45,783 nt of DNA from Deltaproteobacteria bacterium (GTDB taxonomy: Bacteria > Myxococcota_A > Polyangia > JAAYKL01). The DNA lies in assembly GCA_016935665.1 (NCBI GenBank), contig JAFGQN010000225.1:1-45783 (forward strand), in the 5' to 3' direction. How positions within the stretch are numbered: position 1 is the first letter of the stretch; every line of letters starts with the position of its first letter. The notes beneath the pieces were generated by a model. It worked only from the letters and a program-made list of their open reading frames with translations, had not been told where the DNA came from and ran no database searches. The translations under genes and the position numbers were made by a program. Shown piece after piece: positions 35,752 to 43,654 of this stretch.

Positions 35752-36390
35752 ATGCTGATTACCAAAATAACAGCCCCCATTGTTGCCCTCGCCATTTTCC
35801 TCGCTGGTTTCGCCGGTGTGGCCAATATTTATTCGTATACAGATAATGACGGAACAACGCATTTCACCAATCTGAGACCCAAAGGGTCGCAGAAAAAAAA
35901 ATTCCGACTGTATATGAAAACTCCCCAACAGCGTCAGGCGCGCCCCGGAGTCGTGCCCGTTGGGGCATCGGACAGCAATCCGGGTCGATATCACAGATAT
36001 GACGACTCCATCAAACTGGCTGCCCAAACCCATTCCATTCCCGAGGCGTTTATTCGGGCTGTGATTCGCGTGGAATCGGATTACGATCCCAGAGTGGTTT
36101 CCGTTGCGGGCGCCCAGGGACTTATGCAGCTGATGCCAGCCACGGCGCAACGCATGGGATGTGCCAATGCGTTTGATCCCCATCAGAATATCATGGGCGG
36201 GACAAGATATCTGCGCCACCTGGCAAATCTGTTTAATGGAGACATGGTACTCACCATTGCCGGTTATCATGCTGGCGAAGGCGCTGTGCGCAAGTACAGC
36301 GGGGTGCCGCCATACACATCCACTCATGGATACATTAACAAGGTATTAACATTCTATTATAAATACAAAAAGCAAATCGAAGGGAAGTAG
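35752..36390 (+). CDS. Secreted lytic transglycosylase (SLT family 1)
   Basis: The product has 212 residues. A signal peptide (1 to about 25) is followed by a short DUF4124-like segment (IYSYTDNDGTTHFTN, 26-40), a basic linker, and an SLT domain (about 85-205). Catalytic Glu108 is in VIRVESDYDP. The domain also shows GAQGLMQLMPATA, NIMGGTRYLR and IAGYHAGEGAV. It cleaves peptidoglycan between N-acetylmuramate and N-acetylglucosamine with 1,6-anhydro formation, in the periplasm. It converges on the next gene with 6 nt between stops. Confidence 0.9.
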   Translation: MLITKITAPIVALAIFLAGFAGVANIYSYTDNDGTTHFTNLRPKGSQKKKFRLYMKTPQQRQARPGVVPVGASDSNPGRYHRYDDSIKLAAQTHSIPEAFIRAVIRVESDYDPRVVSVAGAQGLMQLMPATAQRMGCANAFDPHQNIMGGTRYLRHLANLFNGDMVLTIAGYHAGEGAVRKYSGVPPYTSTHGYINKVLTFYYKYKKQIEGK

Positions 36391-36396
36391 CAGCAC

Positions 36397-36828
36397 TTAC
36401 TGTTGCACACTTTCATCGGCCTCAAATCCAACCGCAATACTGACAATCATCATTACCAGACACACAAGCCAGGAGACGATGGTATAGCGGACAGCGGACG
36501 CCACATTCGCATCGAGTGGGCCCTCACTGCCGAGCAGCTGACCCCAATGCCCCCACATTCCGCCAATAATATCAATAAGTTCGGAGATGGAGATATAGGC
36601 AAAAAGTCCGCACACCAGCATCCGAACCAGCGCTGCCGTCCAGGAGTGACGTAAAAACCAGGATACAACATTGTTCACGAGATAAACACCTGAAAACACA
36701 AGCAACCACTGCCTTGAGCCGTCCACAATCCGGGTATCAATATCGGTGACACCCGCGCCGATAAAATAAACCGCAACCGCGGAAACGGGGAACATCAGAA
36801 GAAATGGGATTTTATTTGCAAGCTTCAT
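36397..36828 (-). CDS. Small polytopic membrane protein, unknown function
   Basis: The product is not recognised. It has 143 residues and four hydrophobic segments (about 8-26, 40-58, 64-84 and 112-134), no signal peptide and no obvious catalytic residues. The open frame fills the space between the convergent lytic transglycosylase and the divergent SH3b gene, and codon use looks like its neighbours. An inner-membrane location is likely. Confidence 0.55.
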   Translation of the reverse strand: MKLANKIPFLLMFPVSAVAVYFIGAGVTDIDTRIVDGSRQWLLVFSGVYLVNNVVSWFLRHSWTAALVRMLVCGLFAYISISELIDIIGGMWGHWGQLLGSEGPLDANVASAVRYTIVSWLVCLVMMIVSIAVGFEADESVQQ

Positions 36829-36954
36829 TGGTGCGGATTCCTTTGTGTTGTCGGGTTCACGGTTTCCCTATCCTTATACTTAACCTTGAACAAATGGAAT
36901 AATATTGATAAGCACTAGCTGTAATTTAAGTCGAACCTTAGTCAGGTATGAATC

Positions 36955-37866
36955 ATGGATAGCAAGTTACCCGTACCCAAACCATCAAGACAAAGAGCAG
37001 CCACTGGCGAAATTGTGAAGGTGCTGATTCTGGCAATCGTTTCGTTCGTTGCCGGATTTGCGCTGATTTACTTCTTCCTCCGCCCCGGCGCCCCGGACGT
37101 CGCCCCGGATCAGCTGCCTGCGGGAGAAAGCGCTGTGGCCCCCACTGAAAACGACACGCCCGATACGCCCAATGTGGCTCCGGCGTCCACCAAATCGGCT
37201 CCAAAAGTGGGGACAGTTCCTCCGGGAGAAACGCCCAATGGGGTTTCCCAGGTTGGAGAAACCCATTATCTGAAATGCTGGGATAAGACCGGCATTGAAA
37301 GCGACGGCGCCAAATGTGACCGGCTGTTGAAGCTGGAAAACCGATTTACCGAACGGTTATATGTGGTGGATGAGTGTAAAGATACTGTATCCGGCGACGC
37401 CGCATCCGGAAAACTGGTGGTGGCCGCCGAGGTGAATTTCGATACCGGGACTGTCAGCTTCTGGAACGGCGCGGCTTCGGATATTCGAAACGCATCGGAT
37501 ATAGGAGATTGTTTGCGCAATCGACTGGCGGGCCTCCCCATTGAATCCATCGACCATTCGTTTTCCCGATATCGGATGTACTTCACAGTAGCCTTTGGCA
37601 GTGCCGCTCCCCCGCCACAGGTGGCCGGCGCCGACAACAACGACGCCAATGACGCGCCATCTGAACCGCCAACAGGCGCAGGTCGTGTGGTCGAAGTTGT
37701 TAAAGATCGGGTTCGCGTCCGAAAAGCCCCCGTCAACGGGGAACCATTTGGTCAGATTTCTTCCGGGAATAAAGTCCGTCTCCTGAAACAGGAAAACGAT
37801 TGGTGTCATATCGTTACCCCAAATAACAACGAAGGATGGATGATCTGCAACGCCCTTCAGTTGTAA
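36955..37866 (+). CDS. Membrane-anchored protein with C-terminal bacterial SH3 domain
   Basis: The product has 303 residues: a short cytoplasmic N-terminus, one membrane helix (about 21-42), a Pro/Ala/Thr-rich stretch (43-95), a central domain with four Cys (about 100-210, THYLKCWDKTG to YRMYFTVAFG) and an SH3b domain at the C-terminus (about 238-303, VVEVVKDRVRVRKAPV, GWMICNAL). SH3b domains often bind cell-wall peptides. The central domain resembles AgmX/PglI-like C-terminal domains of myxobacteria in its D-x-G-T-V-S pattern, but this is only a guess. It leads a plus-strand set of three envelope genes. Confidence 0.65.
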   Translation: MDSKLPVPKPSRQRAATGEIVKVLILAIVSFVAGFALIYFFLRPGAPDVAPDQLPAGESAVAPTENDTPDTPNVAPASTKSAPKVGTVPPGETPNGVSQVGETHYLKCWDKTGIESDGAKCDRLLKLENRFTERLYVVDECKDTVSGDAASGKLVVAAEVNFDTGTVSFWNGAASDIRNASDIGDCLRNRLAGLPIESIDHSFSRYRMYFTVAFGSAAPPPQVAGADNNDANDAPSEPPTGAGRVVEVVKDRVRVRKAPVNGEPFGQISSGNKVRLLKQENDWCHIVTPNNNEGWMICNALQL

Positions 37867-37879
37867 TCAATCTATAGCC

Positions 37880-38350
37880 ATGCATCTGTCTATTTTTAAA
37901 GCTGAAACCACCACTACTGTTTTATTGCTGTTTTGTGTGCTGTGCTGTTCAGACGATACGCAGAGGGATCGCAAGCAGTTTAAAGAACTGGAAATTGCCC
38001 TGGATTTGGTGGCGGTGGAACAGGATCCCCACTGGATGGACAAAGTGGAGAACGCTGAAAAAGTGCCGGTGGAAAGCGACACAATAAGAAAAGTGCAGAA
38101 AATGTGTGTTTCTGCATACAGAGAATACGCCGCGGCCATGGACGAGATGGATGATTCCCGCAGACAGCTGGATGCGCTGGAAAAGGCAATTGCCAATGGC
38201 CAGGTGGATAATCTGGTGGCGAAACACAATGAGGCAAGACTGGCCATCGATCAGACGTCCATGCATCTGGAACAATCCCAACTGTTGATTCGTCAGTGCA
38301 TGCTGTCACGGCAAAAGCTGAAAAGTGAACTGAAACTGGTTCGAAACTAG
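37880..38350 (+). CDS. Coiled-coil lipoprotein, unknown function
   Basis: The product has 156 residues. The hydrophobic N-terminus ends in CVLCCSDDT, a lipobox-like site with two candidate Cys (22-23). The remainder is almost wholly helical and charged, with heptad-like spacing from about 75 to 150, typical of a coiled coil. The protein contains no domain I can name. It starts 13 nt after the SH3b gene without a clear ribosome site, so translation may depend on the upstream gene. Confidence 0.55.
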   Translation: MHLSIFKAETTTTVLLLFCVLCCSDDTQRDRKQFKELEIALDLVAVEQDPHWMDKVENAEKVPVESDTIRKVQKMCVSAYREYAAAMDEMDDSRRQLDALEKAIANGQVDNLVAKHNEARLAIDQTSMHLEQSQLLIRQCMLSRQKLKSELKLVRN

Positions 38351-38394
38351 CGACCACCGGAAATAAAATAAAGGACTAATTGTTGGAGCAGTCG

Positions 38395-39216
38395 ATGGGA
38401 ATGAAATACATTTTTACAACTGCATTGGTACTCATAACGGCGTCCGCCCCAATTTCATGTGGCGATAAGGCGGCCGTTGACTCCCCAAAAGCCGCTTCGT
38501 CAAAAAACATGGCGCCCGCAGCACCGGTAATAACGGACAACAGTAACAAACTCATGTTCAACTGGTTTGAGGGGAACGAGGCGAAAACGGCGATGAGCGT
38601 GGCAGATGTGCCAGAGGATGCGCGCAAAGAAGTTCGCGTGCAGGATTTGTCCATCCCTCCCGACAAACGGGATCCGGAATGGATTTTTCTGGCCAATCTT
38701 TCAAAGAAAAACCCCAAAGGCCAGTACGATGTTCGTGTGGTTCCCCGCCAGAAATATGAGGCCAAACGGCATCCGGAACAAAAAGCAACACCAGCGCCGG
38801 ATTCATCCGTGGGCGCCGCATCAGGGGTGTCGGTGATTATGTATGCCACAGCGCACTGTCCTCATTGCAAACGGGCCCGTCGATGGTTGCTGGAGCAGAA
38901 AATCCCGTACAAAGAAGTGGATTTGGAAAAAGACGAAAGCGCCGCTGCCGTTTTGGCTCAAAAAGGCGCGGCCCAGGGCGTTCCCACGGGTGGCGTTCCC
39001 ATGTTCGAAATAAACGGTCGATTGATACCAGGATTTGATCCCGCCGCCATCCAGAAAGCCATTAAAATGCCACCTTTAAAACAGGTTGGAGTGGCGCCAA
39101 TGCCTAAGATGCCGCCGCTCCAACCGCCCCCGGGCCCCGCACCAACCACCCCCGGTCAACAGCAGCCCCAAACGCCGCCGCAAAGCGCGCCATCTTCCTC
39201 CACCATGACAATCTGA
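38395..39216 (+). CDS. Glutaredoxin-domain lipoprotein
   Basis: ATG 38395 follows GGAG by 7 nt; 38401 is an alternative. The 273-residue product has a lipobox PISC (Cys22), a polar middle region with a DUF4124/GlrX-like character (45-125), and a glutaredoxin domain (about 145-225). The domain has CPHC (155-158), VPTGGVPMF holding a cis-Pro candidate, and GFDP. A Pro/Gln-rich tail (226-273) ends the protein. Thiol-disulfide exchange in the envelope is likely; cytoplasmic glutaredoxins are glutathione-linked, so an anchored one probably uses another electron donor (inference). Confidence 0.75.
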   Translation: MGMKYIFTTALVLITASAPISCGDKAAVDSPKAASSKNMAPAAPVITDNSNKLMFNWFEGNEAKTAMSVADVPEDARKEVRVQDLSIPPDKRDPEWIFLANLSKKNPKGQYDVRVVPRQKYEAKRHPEQKATPAPDSSVGAASGVSVIMYATAHCPHCKRARRWLLEQKIPYKEVDLEKDESAAAVLAQKGAAQGVPTGGVPMFEINGRLIPGFDPAAIQKAIKMPPLKQVGVAPMPKMPPLQPPPGPAPTTPGQQQPQTPPQSAPSSSTMTI

Positions 39217-39301
39217 AATGCCCTTTTTATGCGGATTAAAAGGATAACACTTTCGCTTTGAATTTCGACTTCGATTTGTTTTGCACCGTTAAAATTTCAT
39301 G

Positions 39302-39307
39302 TATACT
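39302..39307 (+). promoter_or_regulatory. Candidate -10 element of the PP2C-cNMP gene
   Basis: TATACT lies 33 nt before the ATG, with TTGCAC 15 nt further upstream as a poor -35. Spacing is short, so this is tentative. Confidence 0.3.
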
Positions 39308-39339
39308 GAGCCCTCTTCAAACCGAACAAAGGTAGCAAT

Positions 39340-40635
39340 ATGACATCGGAGACACAGGCGAAAGACAGAATCCATTTTTGGGCTGCGACGGACGTTGGAA
39401 AGAAGCGCGATCACAATGAGGATAATTTTCTGGTCGATAAAAACATGAATCTTTTTGTGGTTGCCGATGGCATGGGAGGACACGCGGCGGGTGAAGTGGC
39501 TTCTGGCATTGCTGTGAAATCCATGAGGGACATTGTTTCCCAGAACAAGGATTTGATTGAAGCATACGAAGAGGGTTCCGCCATGGCCACTAAAAAGGAT
39601 GTGGCCAGTCTGCTGGAACATGCGGTTCATAAAGCCTGCGAAGAAATTTACAATATCGGCGCCAGAGATCCTGAGAAACGCGGAATGGGAACCACTTTGT
39701 CGGCACTGCTCATTATTAACAAGGACGGTTTCATGGCGCATGTGGGCGATAGCCGAATTTATCTTCAACGGGGAAATCGGGTGATTCAGCTGTCGGAAGA
39801 TCATTCGCTTATCAATGAGCTCATCAAGCGCGGAAAACTCACCGCTGCAACGGCACAGGATTCGCCCTATAAAAACGCGGTGACTCGTGCTGTAGGCGTT
39901 TACGAAAGTGTGGAAGTGGATACCATGGATTTCGATGTGCTGCCGGGCGATCAGTTTCTTCTGGCCACGGATGGTCTCACTGGCTATCTCAAAGATAAAG
40001 AAATCCCAGGCATAATGACCTTGAATTCAAATATCAAAGACTTGCCGCCGGCGTTTATCAACCTGGCCAACAGCAGAGGCGGCAAAGACAACATCACCTG
40101 TATTGTGGTGCGAATGGTGGACCACGATGGACGTGCCGCGGAACTGCATCGCGAAATCGACCGCCGGATTGAAGTCATTAAGCGAATGCCCATTTTCAGG
40201 TATCTGACGTATAACGAGCTGATACAGGTCCTGAATATTACCAAAGTGGTATCTGTTTCAAGTGGGCAAAATATTGTGACAGAAGGGGACGCGGGGGATG
40301 CACTGTTTATTGTGCTGGAAGGTTCTGTTCGGGTGCACAAAGGAGACCTTGATATCGTCACCCTGCCCCCTGGCGCGCATTTTGGCGAGATGGCCCTTAT
40401 CGATACGGCCCCACGCTCGGCCAGTGTCACAGCTGAAACAGCCGGGCAGCTGCTGGCCATCACAAGAGATGATTTTTTCCATATCATCAAAGCCGAACCA
40501 CGGATGGCCAACAAGTTGCTGTGGAGCTTTTTGCAGGAGTTATCCAGTCGCTTGCGCACCACCAACGAAGAATTGAGCGAAGATCGCAAAACCGACCTTG
40601 AAGATCTCACCGAAGAGCTGTTTGATATCGATTGA
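39340..40635 (+). CDS. PP2C-type Ser/Thr phosphatase fused to a cyclic-nucleotide-binding domain
   Basis: The product has 431 residues. The PP2C domain (about 10-255) keeps the metal-binding motifs: DVGKKRDHNEDN, VADGMGGHAAGE, GMGTTL, AHVGDSR, LATDGL and GGKDNIT. A cNMP-binding domain (about 280-400) follows, with GQNIVTEGDAGDALFIVLEGSV and the phosphate-binding-cassette segment HFGEMALIDTAPRSASV, in which Glu and Arg are kept. Phosphoprotein dephosphorylation is thus probably controlled by a cyclic nucleotide in the cytoplasm. A c-di-AMP synthase lies nearby, but this domain class normally binds cAMP or cGMP. The matching kinase is not in the window. The cupin gene follows after 23 nt. Confidence 0.9.
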   Translation: MTSETQAKDRIHFWAATDVGKKRDHNEDNFLVDKNMNLFVVADGMGGHAAGEVASGIAVKSMRDIVSQNKDLIEAYEEGSAMATKKDVASLLEHAVHKACEEIYNIGARDPEKRGMGTTLSALLIINKDGFMAHVGDSRIYLQRGNRVIQLSEDHSLINELIKRGKLTAATAQDSPYKNAVTRAVGVYESVEVDTMDFDVLPGDQFLLATDGLTGYLKDKEIPGIMTLNSNIKDLPPAFINLANSRGGKDNITCIVVRMVDHDGRAAELHREIDRRIEVIKRMPIFRYLTYNELIQVLNITKVVSVSSGQNIVTEGDAGDALFIVLEGSVRVHKGDLDIVTLPPGAHFGEMALIDTAPRSASVTAETAGQLLAITRDDFFHIIKAEPRMANKLLWSFLQELSSRLRTTNEELSEDRKTDLEDLTEELFDID

Positions 40636-40658
40636 TGAACCTGCTACACGGAGGAAAT

Positions 40659-41033
40659 ATGTCGAATACACCGATTGTCACACACGTGGATAATGTACCG
40701 GATGTGGATGTGCCCCGCAGTAAAGGCGCCACAATAAAAGTTATTTTAGGCGATAAAGAAGGTATGCCTCATTTTCATACGCGGATTTTTACCCTGGCCC
40801 CCGGCACGGTCATTGCCAGCCATCATCACGACACCATCGAACACGAGCAGGTAATGCTCGAAGGCACCATGAAACTTACCGTGGGAGATGAAATCCATGT
40901 CGTAAAACCCGGAAATGTGATGTATTTACCCAAAGGCCTCCCCCATTCCTACGAAAACATTGGGGATACACCGGCTCGTTTCGTATGCTGTATTCCGGCG
41001 AATTTGCCTTACACCACCAATTTTGAGCAATGA
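40659..41033 (+). CDS. Cupin-domain protein
   Basis: ATG 40659 is preceded by GGAGG; the longer frame from 40632 overlaps the phosphatase stop. The 124-residue product is a single cupin barrel with both metal motifs: MPHFHTRIF and ASHHHDTIEHEQVMLEG (His and Glu ligands), then PKGLPHSYEN with the last His. It could be a small dioxygenase, isomerase or ligand-binding protein; the substrate cannot be read. It is probably co-transcribed with the PP2C-cNMP gene. Confidence 0.82.
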   Translation: MSNTPIVTHVDNVPDVDVPRSKGATIKVILGDKEGMPHFHTRIFTLAPGTVIASHHHDTIEHEQVMLEGTMKLTVGDEIHVVKPGNVMYLPKGLPHSYENIGDTPARFVCCIPANLPYTTNFEQ

Positions 41034-41045
41034 CACGACACGGCG

Positions 41046-43376
41046 CTACACCGACTGCATCATATGCACCCTGGTTTTCTCAAACTGCCCTTCCAGTTTT
41101 TCGAGCAGCCCAGACAGTTTCGGGTAATTGGATCCAGTCGCTGCCTGTTCAATCTGCCGGGCTACCTGACGCACACTTTCAGCGGTCACGTCCTCGGATG
41201 CACTTACCAGACTTCTGGCGATGTTCCTGGCGATGTCTAATTCGTTGCGTGCTATGGCCTGCTTGAGTTCCACAATCTGATTTATTGCATCCTGCAGATA
41301 GGAAAGCAGAATGCAATTGTACATTTCCTCGTCGCCCACCAGCTGTTCCATCAACTTGTCCCCTTCAAACAGAGTCTCCTCCGCAGCTGAATGGAAAGTG
41401 CAACTTTCGTTCCCTACTGTTTCGATGAGCCATTTGGTTATTTTTTCATCGAACGCGGCCATGTTTACCGGTTTGAAGATATAGTCGTTCATTCCAGCGC
41501 TCAGATACTGACGCGTATCTTCGTCCGAGGCATATGCGGTCATTGCCACAATGGGAACGGAGTGATTGAGTACCGGCGATGTGGCGTTGCGAATGATTTG
41601 TGTGGCCTCGAATCCGTTGAGATTGGGCATTTGAATGTCCATAAACACCAAATCATAGTCCTGTTTGGAGAGTATATCGATGCATTGCTGTCCATCATTC
41701 GCCAGTTCGACACGGTATCCCAGTTTTTCAAGCAGCTTCATTGCCACTTTCTGGTTCACCAGGTTGTCTTCCACCAGCAGGACGTGGGCGCGGCGCTTCA
41801 GTTCTTCCTGCAACGTGTGCCGGGTAATTACACGCGGTGAGTCCAAATCAAACTGGCGCCTGTTGTGCCTGGCAAGGGAAATACTCTGCCCCAGGTGTTC
41901 CACATTCACGGGTTTGGGTAAATATACTTCAAACCCCATTTCCCTCAGTTCGCGCACATCTCCGCGAATTCCCCGGACAGTGAGCATAATGATAATGGTG
42001 TTTTTTAAATCCGGGTGCTGTTTAATTTTTAATCCCAGTTCCTTGCCGCTCATTGGCATTCCTGAAAAATCGGATTCCAGGTCCATATCGATGATGGCCA
42101 CGTCGAATGGCCTGCGCCCTTTCGATGCGTCCAGCAGTGTCTGAAACACCTCCTCGGCATTGTCTCGATACTCACATCGGCAATTGTACTGGTCCTTAAG
42201 CTGTAGTGACATCATTTCGCCGGACTCCCGGACGTCGTATACCATCACTTTGCTGTCATCCCGGCCGGTGCCTTCCGTGGAGGAGACACGTGACTCGGTA
42301 TACTGTGGCAGGGTCACACGAATACGAAATAATGTACCCCCATCGGGATTGGACAACACGTCAATGGAACCATCCATTTTTTCAACCAGTTTATGAGCGA
42401 TATAAAGTCCCAGACCGGAGCCGCCGAAGTGCCGCATGGAAATATTTTTGGAATCAAAAAACGAGTCGAAAACATGGGCGCGTTGCGCGTCATTCAGCGA
42501 AATGCCCGTGCTCGTCACCGAAATCTCGATAGATGCGTTTCCATTCCAGATGTCAGTATCCCTGTAACAAACAAGTATATTCCCCCGACTTGTGTACTCG
42601 ATGGCGTTCAACACAATCGTTGTAACGGCCTGCCGTAATCGCCCCGCATCCCCTATCAGATTGCTGGGAATATTATCGGAAACATCGGAGTGATAGCTCA
42701 GACCTTTGGTTTCAGCCATGGGAGAAAGGGAATCATCAATATTTTTGATGATTAAACGCAAATCAAACAAGTCATTGTCGAGGTTTAAATCACCAGTTTG
42801 AATCCGTGACAAATCCATTAAATCAGCTATGATTCTCAGCAGCAGTTCGGCACTGGTACGAATGGTGGCCGCATAGTCCAGCTGTTCTTCTGTTAATTCC
42901 GTATCCATCAGCAGACCTGCCATCCCAATAATACCATTCATTGGCGTTCTAAACTCGCTGCTCACCTTTTTTATGTAGTTGCCGTAAGATGATGCTTCCT
43001 TTTTCAGCGAGATGGCGGGGGGCCAGGGTTCCTGACTGCTTTTCTCAAAAACATGAATTTCGATAGGTATTTCCAATGTGCCCATATACGCGTAGATCAG
43101 CTCGGCTTCGACCATATATTCATCGGTGGTCACCAGATGCACCAGCGATTTTGCTGTTCCGCTTTTAATGCACTCAGCGACGGCTTTTCTGTGATGAAAA
43201 TTTTCTGCGCTAATCACCTGGAAAACCAGATTCTGACTTCTGGCGGCAGCCTCGGCCGGGATGTAACGTTGTTGAAAACGCAAATCGAACTGCAGAATAT
43301 TGCCATCAAAGTCCACAATCAGGCTTCCTGAAGACGCAAGATCTATGATACGTTGCCTGATTTTTTCTTCCTGCAT
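41046..43376 (-). CDS. Degenerate hybrid histidine kinase (PAS-like, HisKA-like, HATPase, two receivers, HPt-like)
   Basis: The product has 776 residues: a PAS-like sensor (about 8-110), a HisKA-like region (about 130-195), an ATPase fold (240-357), receiver 1 (376-500), receiver 2 (530-650) and an HPt-like helical region (670-765). The H-box reads VSSEFRTPMNG, so Ser140 (codon at 42957-42959) replaces the phospho-accepting His. The G1 box reads VTSTGISL, losing the Asp that holds adenine, although LNAIEYT and GGSGLGL remain. The HPt motif reads ARSLVSAS, with Arg721 in place of His. Receiver 2 is intact (Glu536-Asp537, Asp580, Lys635); receiver 1 keeps Asp430 and Lys488. It is probably a non-catalytic signalling scaffold or phosphate acceptor. 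Confidence 0.85.
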   Translation of the reverse strand: MQEEKIRQRIIDLASSGSLIVDFDGNILQFDLRFQQRYIPAEAAARSQNLVFQVISAENFHHRKAVAECIKSGTAKSLVHLVTTDEYMVEAELIYAYMGTLEIPIEIHVFEKSSQEPWPPAISLKKEASSYGNYIKKVSSEFRTPMNGIIGMAGLLMDTELTEEQLDYAATIRTSAELLLRIIADLMDLSRIQTGDLNLDNDLFDLRLIIKNIDDSLSPMAETKGLSYHSDVSDNIPSNLIGDAGRLRQAVTTIVLNAIEYTSRGNILVCYRDTDIWNGNASIEISVTSTGISLNDAQRAHVFDSFFDSKNISMRHFGGSGLGLYIAHKLVEKMDGSIDVLSNPDGGTLFRIRVTLPQYTESRVSSTEGTGRDDSKVMVYDVRESGEMMSLQLKDQYNCRCEYRDNAEEVFQTLLDASKGRRPFDVAIIDMDLESDFSGMPMSGKELGLKIKQHPDLKNTIIIMLTVRGIRGDVRELREMGFEVYLPKPVNVEHLGQSISLARHNRRQFDLDSPRVITRHTLQEELKRRAHVLLVEDNLVNQKVAMKLLEKLGYRVELANDGQQCIDILSKQDYDLVFMDIQMPNLNGFEATQIIRNATSPVLNHSVPIVAMTAYASDEDTRQYLSAGMNDYIFKPVNMAAFDEKITKWLIETVGNESCTFHSAAEETLFEGDKLMEQLVGDEEMYNCILLSYLQDAINQIVELKQAIARNELDIARNIARSLVSASEDVTAESVRQVARQIEQAATGSNYPKLSGLLEKLEGQFEKTRVHMMQSV

Positions 43377-43449
43377 TATTTATGGTCCCGCATATATGAA
43401 ACAATAATAAATTTTCAAATGTAGATACGGTCTGCGGCGCAAAAGCTTA

Positions 43450-43501
43450 ACAGACAACTTTTTTTTTCGTTTGCGCGCTGTCTGTCACTCTGCAGGCAGA
43501 G
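43450..43501. promoter_or_regulatory. Dyad elements in the divergent kinase/poly-Asp lipoprotein promoter region
   Basis: ACAGAC (43450-43455) is inverted as GTCTGT (43480-43485), and just after it CTCTGC-AG-GCAGAG (43488-43501) is a compact 14-bp dyad. Both lie in the 278-bp region between the degenerate kinase (minus, start 43376) and the poly-Asp lipoprotein (plus, start 43655). They may be operator sites serving either gene. A TATACT at 43602-43607 is a candidate -10 for the plus-strand gene. Confidence 0.35.
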
Positions 43502-43654
43502 CATTGTGCATACGGTGACATCGGAATTTCAATATGAATGAAACGGAATTTTAAAGGATAAACACCATTATTCACTTTGCACGCAACGTATTATGACTAA
43601 ACTATACTGCATCATTTGAAAATGTGTTTGAACTCAACAGACGAGGAGAAATTT

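Noticed and set aside
41046-43376. Considered as a pseudogene
   Set aside because: The frame is intact over 776 codons and the receiver domains keep all key residues; only the kinase and HPt catalytic positions are changed.
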